Source: Patescibacteria group bacterium UBA1400 (GTDB lineage: Bacteria > Patescibacteriota > Microgenomatia > UBA1400). Taken from it: DNA of 11,684 nucleotides. The translations under genes and the position numbers were made by a program. The stretch is taken from contig DBQG01000004.1 of the NCBI GenBank assembly GCA_002305125.1, positions 775 through 12,458 of the forward strand, read 5' to 3'. The notes beneath the pieces are model-generated. The model made no database searches. It worked only from the letters and a program-made list of their open reading frames with translations, and had not been told where the DNA came from. Positions 1 to 7,405 of the stretch are shown one piece after another (within the stretch, counting starts at the first letter, position 1; the number at the start of each line of letters is the position of its first letter).

Positions 1-83
1 TGGAAGAAGTTGCTTTTGTAAGCGGTGTTACTCTTTTAAAAGCCAAGGAAAAGATTCAAAAAGCTTTGGCAAAAAATCTATAA
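1..83 (+). CDS. 3' end of an unidentified protein (partial)
   Basis: An open frame enters from the left edge and ends at TAA 81-83, giving about 26 C-terminal residues ending KIQKALAKNL. The tail is lysine-rich and looks helical. It is too short to assign a family; an amphipathic C-terminal helix like this is seen in many cytosolic enzymes. The upstream part lies outside the window. Confidence is in the coding frame, not in any function. Confidence 0.5.
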   Translation, partial: EEVAFVSGVTLLKAKEKIQKALAKNL

Positions 84-90
84 ACTTCAT

Positions 91-120
91 TTTAAACTAC
101 TTATTAAGTTTAAATTTCTT
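91..120 (+). terminator. Weak hairpin terminator candidate
   Basis: An 8-bp inverted repeat (TTTAAACT 91-98 with AGTTTAAA 107-114, 8-nt loop) lies 8 nt after the stop of the partial gene and is followed by TTTCTT. The stem is very AT-rich, so it would be a weak terminator; its position is the main support. Confidence 0.3.
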
Positions 121-187
121 ACCGTAAATTTTTCTTCTGTTTTATTTTTTCTTTTTGATTTTTCCTTTTTCAACAAACCTTCAATTT

Positions 188-206
188 TATAATTCTTTTT
201 TATAAT
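188..206 (+). promoter_or_regulatory. Two tandem TATAAT boxes upstream of the GT2 gene
   Basis: The octamer TATAATTC occurs twice, at 188-195 and 201-208, each with a perfect -10 hexamer. No convincing -35 is visible at 16-18 bp, although TTGATT lies at 155-160. If used, transcripts would start near 200-213 and carry a leader of roughly 100 nt before the glycosyltransferase start at 316. In such AT-rich DNA the boxes could be chance. Confidence 0.3.
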
Positions 207-215
207 TCCTTATTA

Positions 216-237
216 AGTTATTACTTAGTTATTACTT
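216..237. repeat. Tandem 11-bp direct repeat
   Basis: AGTTATTACTT occurs twice back to back (216-226, 227-237). A related 11-mer, CTTATTAAGTT, occurs at 100-110 and 209-219. All lie in the 232-bp spacer 84-315, which otherwise shows no gene, only pyrimidine-rich and AT-rich sequence. A one-turn direct repeat upstream of a gene could be a regulator site, or simply low-complexity DNA. Confidence 0.45.
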
Positions 238-315
238 ATTTCTAACCTTTATTATTTATAGTTTTATTATTATCTAATTTTAACCGAAAGTTAACTTAAT
301 CTCGTTTTTTAAATT

Positions 316-2502
316 ATGAATATCAAAAAAATAAGTATTATTATTCCTGTTTACAACGAAAGGAAAAATATAAAGAATCTTTCTTATAAGTTGATTAAGG
401 CCATGGAGAGCAAAGGATATACATATGAACTTATTTTTATTGATGATCATTCACAAGACGGAACATTTCAATATTTAAAACAGTTGGAACGTAAACTTCC
501 TTTAAAGGTTAAATTAAAACAAGGATTAAAAGGAAAGGCTTTTTCTCTTCTTCAGGGGTTTGACGAAGCAAGTTTTAATACTTTGGCAATGATTGATGGA
601 GACTTGCAATATCCTCCTTCAGCCATTCCCAAAATGATTAGAAAACTTCAGAAAGGCTATGATGTTGTAGTGGCAAATAGGCGCTTCAGCGAGGTTTCTT
701 TTCCCCGAAAAATATTCAGTCGGACCTTTTCATTTATTTTTACTAAATTATTACATAAGCTTGACTGCGATGTTCAGTCCGGCCTTAAAGTTTTTAGAAA
801 AAAAGTAATTAATAAAGTTAAATTAAATCCCTCTCAATGGACTTTTGATTTAGAGTTTTTACTCAAGGCCCGAACATCAGGCTATCAAATAGGATCAGAA
901 GACATTTTTTTTAGAAAAAGAAAGTTTGGCAAATCAAATATAAATTTATTTAAAACATCTTGGGAAATAGGCTTTAATGCGATAAAGCTAAAATTTGCTG
1001 AAAAAAATCTGCAAACTGTTCTAAGCAGGAAGCTTTTTAAAAATGGTTTTTATGTTAAAAATAAAAAATTTACAACTTATAATTCGCTTGCTTTAAGCAA
1101 AAGTGCTTTTTACCGTTTATCAAAAGGACAGAAGATTTTTCTATTAAGCAGTTTGGGTTTTTTAACCACTCTTTTTATTTTTAACAGGACATCATTCCTA
1201 ATTCTTTTATTTTCCTTAATTATAATTTTTTATTTTTCTGATTTACTCTTTAATCTTTTTTTAGTTTACAAGGGTTTTTATAAAACCTCAGAAGTAAAAG
1301 TTCCAGCCGATCAGCTTAAAAAACAGAAAACATGGCCTTTTTATACTGTTCTTTGCCCCTTATTTAAAGAGCATAAAGTTTTACCTCAATTTATTAAGGC
1401 AATTTCCAACCTTGATTATCCTAAAGACAAGTTGGAAGTAATTCTTTTGCTTGAGGAAAATGATAGCCAAACTCTTAAGCTTGCCAGAAGTCTTGATCTG
1501 CCTTCCTATTTCAAAATAAAAGTGGTTCCTTATACCCAACCTCAGACAAAGCCCAAGGCTTGCAATTATGGTTTAAGGAAGGCTTTAGGAAAATATGTAG
1601 TTATTTATGATGCTGAGGATGTTCCGGAGCCTGATCAGCTTAAAAAAGCTGTTTTAGCTTTTCAGCAGGAAGACGATGATGTTGTTTGTTTGCAGGCAAA
1701 ACTTAATTATTACAACCGAAGGCAAAATCTATTAACGCGTTTATTTACCCTGGAATATTCTTTTTGGTTTGATTTAGTGCTTTCTGGACTTCATTCCATT
1801 AAGGCACCTATTCCTTTAGGAGGAACTTCCAACCATTTCAAAACTAAAACTTTAAAGAAAATTCATGGATGGGACGCTTTTAATGTTACTGAAGATGCTG
1901 ATTTAGGTATCAGGCTTTTTAAAGAAGGTTATAAAACCGCGGTTATAGATTCAACTACTTATGAAGAGGCAAACAGCCAGCTTAAAAATTGGTTTAGACA
2001 ACGATCCCGTTGGATAAAAGGTTACATGCAAACCTACTTTGTTCATACTCGTAACCTTAAAAATTTTTTAAACTTAAAAAACAGCTGGCACTTTTTAACT
2101 TTTCAGATGGTAGTGGGAATGAAAGTTATTTCTTTATTGCTAAATCCTCTTTTATGGCTGCTGACGGTTTTTTATTTCGCTTTAAGGCCACTAATCGGAG
2201 ATTTTATTGATTCCCTTTTTCCTTCCTCGATTTTTTATTTAGGAGCCTTTACTTTATTTATTGGCAATTTTTTCTATATTTATTTTTATGCTCTGGGAGT
2301 TGCTAAAAGAAAGCTTTGGAGTTTGGTGATTTACACTTTTTTTGTTCCTTTTTACTGGATTTTCATGAGTCTTGCGGCGGTTTTTGCCTTATGGGAGCTT
2401 ATTGTTAAACCATATTACTGGCAGAAAACAAAACACGGCCTTCATTTAGGGAAAATGTCGAATAAAGTTGAAGCGGGCAGGGTTTCGTACTCTTTTAATT
2501 AA
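316..2502 (+). CDS. Double-headed membrane glycosyltransferase: DPM1-like GT2 + XagB-like GT2
   Basis: The 728-residue protein carries two GT2 catalytic domains. Domain 1 (about 5-225) resembles polyprenyl-phosphate sugar synthases: IIIPVYNE at 8-15, DD 43-44, and DGD 94-96 as the metal/nucleotide-sugar motif. Two hydrophobic segments follow (about 273-318). Domain 2 (about 342-575) resembles XagB/cellulose-synthase-like processive transferases: PLFKEHKVLPQ at 348-358, DAED 432-435, TEDAD 525-529 and QRSRW 562-566, which fits the QxxRW acceptor/processivity motif. About four membrane segments follow between 593 and 695. Known for these families: domain 1 types move a sugar to a lipid carrier; domain 2 types polymerise a beta-glycan across the membrane. 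That the two cooperate is inference. The catalytic residues of both halves look intact. There is no Shine-Dalgarno before ATG 316. Its stop is 2 nt before the first possible start of the next gene, so the two are probably one operon. Confidence 0.9.
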   Translation: MNIKKISIIIPVYNERKNIKNLSYKLIKAMESKGYTYELIFIDDHSQDGTFQYLKQLERKLPLKVKLKQGLKGKAFSLLQGFDEASFNTLAMIDGDLQYPPSAIPKMIRKLQKGYDVVVANRRFSEVSFPRKIFSRTFSFIFTKLLHKLDCDVQSGLKVFRKKVINKVKLNPSQWTFDLEFLLKARTSGYQIGSEDIFFRKRKFGKSNINLFKTSWEIGFNAIKLKFAEKNLQTVLSRKLFKNGFYVKNKKFTTYNSLALSKSAFYRLSKGQKIFLLSSLGFLTTLFIFNRTSFLILLFSLIIIFYFSDLLFNLFLVYKGFYKTSEVKVPADQLKKQKTWPFYTVLCPLFKEHKVLPQFIKAISNLDYPKDKLEVILLLEENDSQTLKLARSLDLPSYFKIKVVPYTQPQTKPKACNYGLRKALGKYVVIYDAEDVPEPDQLKKAVLAFQQEDDDVVCLQAKLNYYNRRQNLLTRLFTLEYSFWFDLVLSGLHSIKAPIPLGGTSNHFKTKTLKKIHGWDAFNVTEDADLGIRLFKEGYKTAVIDSTTYEEANSQLKNWFRQRSRWIKGYMQTYFVHTRNLKNFLNLKNSWHFLTFQMVVGMKVISLLLNPLLWLLTVFYFALRPLIGDFIDSLFPSSIFYLGAFTLFIGNFFYIYFYALGVAKRKLWSLVIYTFFVPFYWIFMSLAAVFALWELIVKPYYWQKTKHGLHLGKMSNKVEAGRVSYSFN

Positions 2503-2511
2503 TTATGGAAT

Positions 2512-2515
2512 GGAG
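2512..2515 (+). promoter_or_regulatory. Shine-Dalgarno GGAG deciding the start of the GT-C/GH5 gene
   Basis: GGAG at 2512-2515 is 7 nt before ATG 2523, a good spacing, whereas ATG 2505 has no upstream Shine-Dalgarno. This favours translation from 2523, six codons inside the longest frame. Confidence 0.5.
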
Positions 2516-2522
2516 AAAAACT

Positions 2523-5078
2523 ATGGATTTTTTAAAAAAAGATGAGGGATTTGTTTTAACTTTTGCAGCTTTCTTGATAAGTATTATTGCCTGGATAATT
2601 TCTTATTCCTTAAATTTGGTGACTGCCTATAATGACTCAATGTCTCATCTTAATCTTTCCCGTTTTGTGGTTGACAATATAAAAACCGGATTGTCGCAGA
2701 TTGGAGGAGTTTGGTTGCCCCTGTCCCATCTTTTAGCCTTGCCGCTTATTAAATTTGATTGGGCTTGGCATTCTGGCTTTGCTGGCAGCATCGTTTCCAT
2801 GATCTCTTTTACGGTTTCTGTTTTAACTGTTTATAAAATTGTTAAAGAAATTACAGGCAGGGGTTGGGCGGCAATTATAGGCAGTTTAGCTTTTGCTTTT
2901 AATCTTAATATTCTCTATTTGCAAACCACTCCTTTAACAGAACCCCTTTATTTGATAATTTTTCTGTTATCTGTTTTTTTCTTTGTAAAATGGCTTAAGC
3001 AAGGGAGAGCTTTTTATTTACCCATTTTGGGAGCTTTAGGATTTTTCCAGGTTTTAACCCGCTATGACGGTTGGTTTGTGGTGATCATAGAAGGCCTGCT
3101 TATTTTGTTATACCTACTATTTTCTCGGAAAGAAAAGTTTTCTGATAGTTTGGGAAGATTAATTCTTTATGCTCTACCAGTATTTTTAGGTGTAGGATTA
3201 TGGTTGCTTTGGAACCTGCTTATTTTTAACGACCCTCTTTTTTTTGCTTTTGGTCCTTATTCTGCTCATGCTCAGCAGGAAGTAATAGAAAACAAGGCCG
3301 GTCTTATAATGAAAGGCAACTTACCGCTCTCTTTTTTAGCGTTTTTCTTTGCTGTTTTAAATAATGTTGGGACTTTTGTGGTTTTGACAGGTTTATTGGG
3401 TTTATATGTGTTCTTTAACGAGGTGAAACATTTTACTTTATCCCAAAAAACTTTATTTTTATTAATGCTTTTTTCGCCCATTATTTTTAACATTCTAGCC
3501 TTATATTTAGGATTTTCTATCCTAAACACTCCTGAACTTAACTGGAATCCATCATCTGATCCGGCCGGACAATGGTTTAATGTCAGGTACGGTATTTTAG
3601 CCTTGCCCGCTTTTGCAGTTTTGGCAGGGTTTGCTGTTAGTAAAAAAAAGCTGGATGCTGTTTTGGGATTAATAATTATTATTGCTCAAGTTCCTATTAT
3701 GTATAATCAGGGAATTATTACTATAGAGGATGGAACTGTTGGCTCAAGTTCTTTTACCAACGGTGATATTTCTCAAAAACTTGCTGGTTTAGTCAACTCT
3801 GATGATAAAATTCTTATGTCAACTTCTTTTTTTAATGCAGTTGCTTTTAAAAGCGGTAAACCTTTAAAACAGTTTATTCATGAAGGAGTTGACTATTGGG
3901 GGAAGGCTGTTGTTTACCCTGAAGATTATGCTACCTGGCTGGTAATGGCCAATGGTGATGTGGGAGAACCGCTTTATACTTCTTTAATTAAAAATCAGCA
4001 GGGAAGGTTTCTGGCTTATTATGAACTGATTTACAAAGGCGAACATGCAGATATTTATGTTTTAAAACCAGAGCAGGACCTTTTTGTAGCTGTAAAAGAG
4101 TCGGAATTAATATTGGGATCATCGCCCTTTAAAGCAGTAGGAGTTAATTCTTATGATTTAGCTTATAAAAGCAAGGAAGAGATAGTGGAAACATTTAGGT
4201 TGTTGCAAACAGCAGGAGTTAATACAGTGAGGTTTTGGGCTTTTGGGGATGGTTTTCCGGAAGGTTTTCAACCCCGGGCGGGGACTGTAAACAAGGAGAG
4301 ATTTGATAATTTGGATTATATTATTAGTTTAGCCAGACAGCACCATATCAGATTAATAATTGTTTTAACTAATAACTGGCAGGATTATGGAGGAAAAGAA
4401 CAGTACTTATTGTGGACCGGAAACAATCCTGAAACGGAAATTTTGTTTTATCAGGACGTGCAGGTTAAAGAATTATTTAAAAACTATATTAATAAAGTAG
4501 TTTCCCGTCATAATTTAATTACGCAAACAGATTATGTTAACGATCCTTCTATTTTGGCATGGGAAATAATTAATGAACCGCGTTTAAATGAAGGAGATGT
4601 TCAGTTGATTGCTGACTGGACCGAAGAAATAGCAGCCTATATAAAGACAATTGATAAAAACCATTTAGTAAGTGTGGGGACAGAGCGGGTTATTTCTCAA
4701 GAATTATATCAACCCAATCTTTGCGGTGGGGCTGGTATTGATCTTTGTTCTCTTCATCTTTATTTATATATAGATAATAATCTTATATTTTCCAACCGGG
4801 ATCATCTTGAAGAGTTTATTGTTAAGCAAATTGAATTTGCCAAAGCAGAAAACAAGCCTTTATTATTGGGAGAGCTTGGTTTGGAAAAATATCATCAGCC
4901 GTTTGGTGACAGTCCTGTCAATGTTCTGGAGAAAATAGTTGATTATGCTGATTTACATGAATATGCCGGTTATTTGGTTTGGAATTGGTCTTTGGAAAGT
5001 GATGATAATTTTGGATTTTCTCCTCAGGGTAAAGATAGTCTTTATAGTTTACAGGATCTTCAAAAGGTTTTAAATTAA
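2523..5078 (+). CDS. Polytopic GT-C-like glycosyltransferase fused to a GH5 (mannanase-like) domain
   Basis: Residues are numbered from ATG 2505 (857 aa); the preferred start is residue 7. The first 400 residues hold about ten hydrophobic segments arranged like ArnT/PMT-type GT-C enzymes, with an acidic residue after the first helix (D44) and a loop with RYDGW at 186-190. A soluble linker spans about 410-530. Residues 540-857 read as clan A glycosidase GH5, closest to beta-mannanase-type GH5_7: TVRFWAFGDG 574-583, TNNWQDYGG 622-630, WEIINEPR 686-693 (acid/base E691), HLYLY 751-755, and LLLGELG 786-792 (nucleophile E790), with W826 in LVWNW. Known: GT-C enzymes use polyprenyl-phosphate sugars outside the membrane, and GH5 retaining enzymes cut or transglycosylate beta-mannan or glucan. 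Inferred: the GH5 half is outside the cell, near the glycan made by the upstream transferase. The substrate cannot be read from sequence, and the GT-C assignment is weaker than the GH5 one. Confidence 0.87.
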   Translation: MDFLKKDEGFVLTFAAFLISIIAWIISYSLNLVTAYNDSMSHLNLSRFVVDNIKTGLSQIGGVWLPLSHLLALPLIKFDWAWHSGFAGSIVSMISFTVSVLTVYKIVKEITGRGWAAIIGSLAFAFNLNILYLQTTPLTEPLYLIIFLLSVFFFVKWLKQGRAFYLPILGALGFFQVLTRYDGWFVVIIEGLLILLYLLFSRKEKFSDSLGRLILYALPVFLGVGLWLLWNLLIFNDPLFFAFGPYSAHAQQEVIENKAGLIMKGNLPLSFLAFFFAVLNNVGTFVVLTGLLGLYVFFNEVKHFTLSQKTLFLLMLFSPIIFNILALYLGFSILNTPELNWNPSSDPAGQWFNVRYGILALPAFAVLAGFAVSKKKLDAVLGLIIIIAQVPIMYNQGIITIEDGTVGSSSFTNGDISQKLAGLVNSDDKILMSTSFFNAVAFKSGKPLKQFIHEGVDYWGKAVVYPEDYATWLVMANGDVGEPLYTSLIKNQQGRFLAYYELIYKGEHADIYVLKPEQDLFVAVKESELILGSSPFKAVGVNSYDLAYKSKEEIVETFRLLQTAGVNTVRFWAFGDGFPEGFQPRAGTVNKERFDNLDYIISLARQHHIRLIIVLTNNWQDYGGKEQYLLWTGNNPETEILFYQDVQVKELFKNYINKVVSRHNLITQTDYVNDPSILAWEIINEPRLNEGDVQLIADWTEEIAAYIKTIDKNHLVSVGTERVISQELYQPNLCGGAGIDLCSLHLYLYIDNNLIFSNRDHLEEFIVKQIEFAKAENKPLLLGELGLEKYHQPFGDSPVNVLEKIVDYADLHEYAGYLVWNWSLESDDNFGFSPQGKDSLYSLQDLQKVLN

Positions 5079-5129
5079 AAACTTACACTATTATTACTCT
5101 TTTTTAATCACATTCAAACTTTCTTTTTT

Positions 5130-5135
5130 CATAAT
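5130..5135 (+). promoter_or_regulatory. -10 box (CATAAT), leaderless start of the lysyl oxidase gene
   Basis: CATAAT matches TATAAT at five of six positions and ends exactly 6 nt before ATG 5142, so transcription would start at or next to the start codon. No Shine-Dalgarno is present. No clear -35 is seen. The same spacing recurs at four other + strand genes in the window. Confidence 0.5.
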
Positions 5136-5141
5136 TGAGTT

Positions 5142-5912
5142 ATGAAAAAGATAATTTTTATTATTGTTGCCATTTTACTCCTTTTTTTATTTATTATTAT
5201 TGGTTTTTTAGGGCAAAATCAAAATGACAGCATTTCTTCTGTTAAAGCCAGGAAAGAACAAGGATTACTGCAGCCAAGTCCGCTAGATCCTGATTTGCTT
5301 TTGCCCGATCTTATTATTTTGGAACCTGAACAGCTTTATCTTCAGTTTGTTGGCGACAGAAAAAAGATACGTTTCAGCACGAGCTTTGCCAATATTGGCC
5401 AGGGACCGTTGGAGCTTCAGGGGGATGCAGATATTGAGAGAAACGTTACTCATGCTTTGCAAAGAGTTTATGTTAAGGATGGTTTTTTTGAAGAGTTTCT
5501 GGTGGGAGAGTTTGTATTGCACCCAGAGCATGATCATTGGCATTTTAATGACATTACCCTATTTGAACTTTGGAGTTTAAAAGATGATGGGCAGCTGGAT
5601 GAGGTTTTAGCTACAACTAATAAAACCAGCTTTTGCATTCAGGATTGGGAGGTTTATAATCCGAAACAAGCAGCTGAGCAAGCTTATAAACAGTGTATTG
5701 CCGGAAGACAGGGAATATCAGTCGGCTGGGCCGATGTTTATACGGCGGAGATTGAAGGACAGGAGCTTGATATTACCGGTGTTGCCGATGGTCGATATGC
5801 CATCCGTTTGACTATTGACCCTGATAATTTGATCAGGGAAGTTAATGATGATAATAATACTTACACCGGTTATGTAGTCATTGAGGATTTACTTATTAGA
5901 AAGGTAAACTAG
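5142..5912 (+). CDS. Membrane-anchored lysyl oxidase-like copper amine oxidase
   Basis: The 256-residue protein has an N-terminal hydrophobic signal/anchor (about 4-23) and then a lysyl oxidase domain (Pfam lysyl oxidase family). The copper motif HPEHDHWH lies at 127-134, with H130, H132 and H134 corresponding to the HxHxH ligands. K161 in NKTSFC and Y200 in GWADVY align with the human LOX residues Lys320 and Tyr355 that form the lysine tyrosylquinone cofactor. QGISVGW (190-196), LDITGV (209-214) and a C-terminal DP...NN pattern also match. The only two cysteines, C165 and C185, align with conserved ones and could pair. Known for the family: O2-dependent oxidative deamination of lysine side chains or other amines to aldehydes, giving crosslinks. 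Inferred: it acts outside the cell on a surface protein or polyamine. It needs copper and oxygen, which is notable if the host is anaerobic. It has its own -10 and may not depend on the operon upstream. Confidence 0.9.
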   Translation: MKKIIFIIVAILLLFLFIIIGFLGQNQNDSISSVKARKEQGLLQPSPLDPDLLLPDLIILEPEQLYLQFVGDRKKIRFSTSFANIGQGPLELQGDADIERNVTHALQRVYVKDGFFEEFLVGEFVLHPEHDHWHFNDITLFELWSLKDDGQLDEVLATTNKTSFCIQDWEVYNPKQAAEQAYKQCIAGRQGISVGWADVYTAEIEGQELDITGVADGRYAIRLTIDPDNLIREVNDDNNTYTGYVVIEDLLIRKVN

Positions 5913-5935
5913 TTTAAAGATGGGAGAAATTGCTT

Positions 5936-5941
5936 TATAAT
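5936..5941 (+). promoter_or_regulatory. Perfect -10 box (TATAAT), leaderless start of the DUF5665 gene
   Basis: TATAAT 5936-5941 ends 6 nt before ATG 5948. TTTAAA at 5913-5918 sits 17 bp upstream and matches four of six -35 positions. Because the box lies downstream of the alternative ATG at 5930, a transcript from here could only be translated from 5948. Confidence 0.55.
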
Positions 5942-5947
5942 GGTTTT

Positions 5948-6175
5948 ATGGTTGTTGCTGACAAAGAAAAATCTTTTAAAAAAATATTTATTAAAAATTT
6001 TATCGGTGGAGTTGGTTGGGCTGCAGGGATTACTTTTGGGTTTGCTCTTTTTAGCCTTGTTCTAAGTTTTGTGTTAAATCAGCTTGGAGGTTTGCCTTTA
6101 GTGGGAGATTTCTTTGCTTCCATAATTGAAGCTACCCAAAAAGCCCTGGACTCAAACATTAGAACTACCCGCTAA
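5948..6175 (+). CDS. Small DUF5665-like membrane protein
   Basis: The 75-residue protein has a charged lysine-rich N-terminus, then KNFIGGVGWAAGITFG and one long hydrophobic stretch (about residues 18-43), followed by the short motif LPLVGDFF and a polar tail. This matches the general layout of DUF5665, a widespread small membrane family of unknown function. The longer start at ATG 5930 would add six residues, but the TATAAT box lies between the two ATGs, so the shorter start is chosen. It sits between the lysyl oxidase and the hydrolase. No catalytic residues are apparent; a membrane-protein partner or chaperone role would be a guess. Confidence 0.7.
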   Translation: MVVADKEKSFKKIFIKNFIGGVGWAAGITFGFALFSLVLSFVLNQLGGLPLVGDFFASIIEATQKALDSNIRTTR

Positions 6176-6242
6176 GTTTTTACCTTAAAACTTATTCGTT
6201 TAATTATTTAAACCATTCTATTTTTTGGAGCTAAGACAGGTT

Positions 6243-7292
6243 ATGATAAAGAGAAAAACAAAAACGATTCTTCTTCTGCTGAGTTTGCTTGTTTTTGTTT
6301 TCTTTTATGCAAACTCTTTTAAAAACCAAAACCTTACAAGTCCTATTGTCAAAGACTCTCTTTTCCCTCCTCAAGAGGAAATTTCTCAGGCTTCTTTGCC
6401 GCCTTTTTATGAGTTGACCATTCCTTATTTAAGAAGCCGCAGTTATGAAAGTGAACTGGGCCAGCTGGAAAAAGTTTCCGAACATAATTTATATATCTCT
6501 TATTTGACTTTTTATTCATCCGATGGGCTTAAGATAAACGGACTTTTAACCGTTCCCAAAGGCAAAGTTCCAGAGTCAGGCTGGCCGGCAGTAGTTTTTG
6601 TTCATGGTTATATTCCTCCTTCCCAGTATGAAACCAGGCAAAACTATGGAAGCTATGTTGATTTTTTAGCCTCCAGAGGGCTGGTGGTTTTTAAAATTGA
6701 CTTGCGGGGACACGGGCAGTCGCAGGGTTTGGCCAGCGGAGCTTATTATTCTTCAGATTATATTATTGATACCTTAAATGCTTATTCTGCTTTAAAAACC
6801 GCTGTTTTTGTTGACAGTAAAAAAATAGGTCTTTGGGGCCATAGTATGGCCGGGAATGTGGTTTTCCGTAGCCTGGTTGCTTTACCGGAAATCAACAGTG
6901 TTGTTATTTGGGCAGGAGCTGTTTATACTTACGAGGATTTTGCTAAATTCAGTATTTCCGATAATAGTTACCGGCCTCCTGCCAGCGATTCTCCTGCAAG
7001 AGAAAAAAGAAGAGAACTGTTTGCCGTTTATGGCGAGTTTGATCCTCAAAATGAGTTTTGGCAGCAGGTAGTGCCGACCAACTACTTGGAGGGAGTTGCA
7101 GCCAGGATTCAATTACATCACGCTAATGATGATCAGGTAGTCGATATTAATTACAGTAAAAACCTGATTAATGTTTTAGACGGAACAGAAATTGATCATC
7201 AGCTTTATGAATACTCTTCTGGAGGCCATAATTTGACCGGTTCAAACTTTACTGTAGCCATGCAGACAACCGCAGACTTCCTAAAACAGTAA
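6243..7292 (+). CDS. Membrane-anchored or secreted alpha/beta hydrolase (S9/acyl-hydrolase type)
   Basis: From ATG 6243 the protein has 349 residues: a basic start, one hydrophobic helix (about 7-24), a linker, and an alpha/beta hydrolase domain from about 85 to the end. The nucleophile elbow is GHSMAG with S201; the acid is most likely D297 in HANDDQVV; the histidine is H329 in GGHNL. VVFVHGY (117-123) supplies the oxyanion HG, and DLRGHGQSQG follows. Known: such proteins are peptidases of the prolyl oligopeptidase group or esterases that remove acyl groups from surface polymers. The fold and triad are clear but the substrate is not. A TTG start at 6225 would add six residues but has no ribosome site. 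Given its position after glycan enzymes and a lysyl oxidase, it probably works on the same surface (inference). Confidence 0.85.
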   Translation: MIKRKTKTILLLLSLLVFVFFYANSFKNQNLTSPIVKDSLFPPQEEISQASLPPFYELTIPYLRSRSYESELGQLEKVSEHNLYISYLTFYSSDGLKINGLLTVPKGKVPESGWPAVVFVHGYIPPSQYETRQNYGSYVDFLASRGLVVFKIDLRGHGQSQGLASGAYYSSDYIIDTLNAYSALKTAVFVDSKKIGLWGHSMAGNVVFRSLVALPEINSVVIWAGAVYTYEDFAKFSISDNSYRPPASDSPAREKRRELFAVYGEFDPQNEFWQQVVPTNYLEGVAARIQLHHANDDQVVDINYSKNLINVLDGTEIDHQLYEYSSGGHNLTGSNFTVAMQTTADFLKQ

Positions 7293-7299
7293 CTCCCTT

Positions 7300-7326
7300 C
7301 CTACTATATAGTAAGGTTCTTTTTTA
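7300..7326 (+). terminator. Short hairpin terminator after the hydrolase gene
   Basis: The perfect palindrome TACTATATAGTA (7302-7313) is flanked by CC and AGG that can extend the stem across one bulged base, and is followed by TTCTTTTTT (7317-7326... T-rich tail). It begins about 8 nt after the stop at 7292. The stem is short and AT-rich, so strength is uncertain. Confidence 0.5.
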
Positions 7327-7390
7327 AGCAGATTTATTGTACTTTTAAAAAGAGCTTATAAATTTATCTTAAATTAGCCAAACTAAGGTA

Positions 7391-7402
7391 AAAGGAGGTG
7401 AG
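7391..7402 (+). promoter_or_regulatory. Near-perfect Shine-Dalgarno (AAAGGAGGTGAG)
   Basis: AAAGGAGGTGA pairs over eleven bases with the usual 16S rRNA 3' end, with GGAGG ending 7 nt before ATG 7406. The identical 12-mer precedes ATG 8570. This suggests strong translation and contrasts with the leaderless genes around it. Confidence 0.85.
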
Positions 7403-7405
7403 TTA

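Noticed and set aside
3272..3529. - strand frame in the GT-C region
   Set aside because: Lysine-rich translation typical of antisense to hydrophobic AT-rich coding sequence; no start signals.
5347..5580. + strand frame inside the lysyl oxidase gene
   Set aside because: It overlaps the copper-motif region of a well-conserved protein in another frame and has no independent signals.
6174..6193. Hairpin AAGTTTT/AAAACTT after the DUF5665 gene
   Set aside because: Only 7 bp, all but one pair A-T, and no T tract follows; not enough to call a terminator.
6856..7112. Opposite-strand and alternative-frame open frames in the alpha/beta hydrolase
   Set aside because: The hydrolase frame carries the complete catalytic triad; the others have no domain or start signals.
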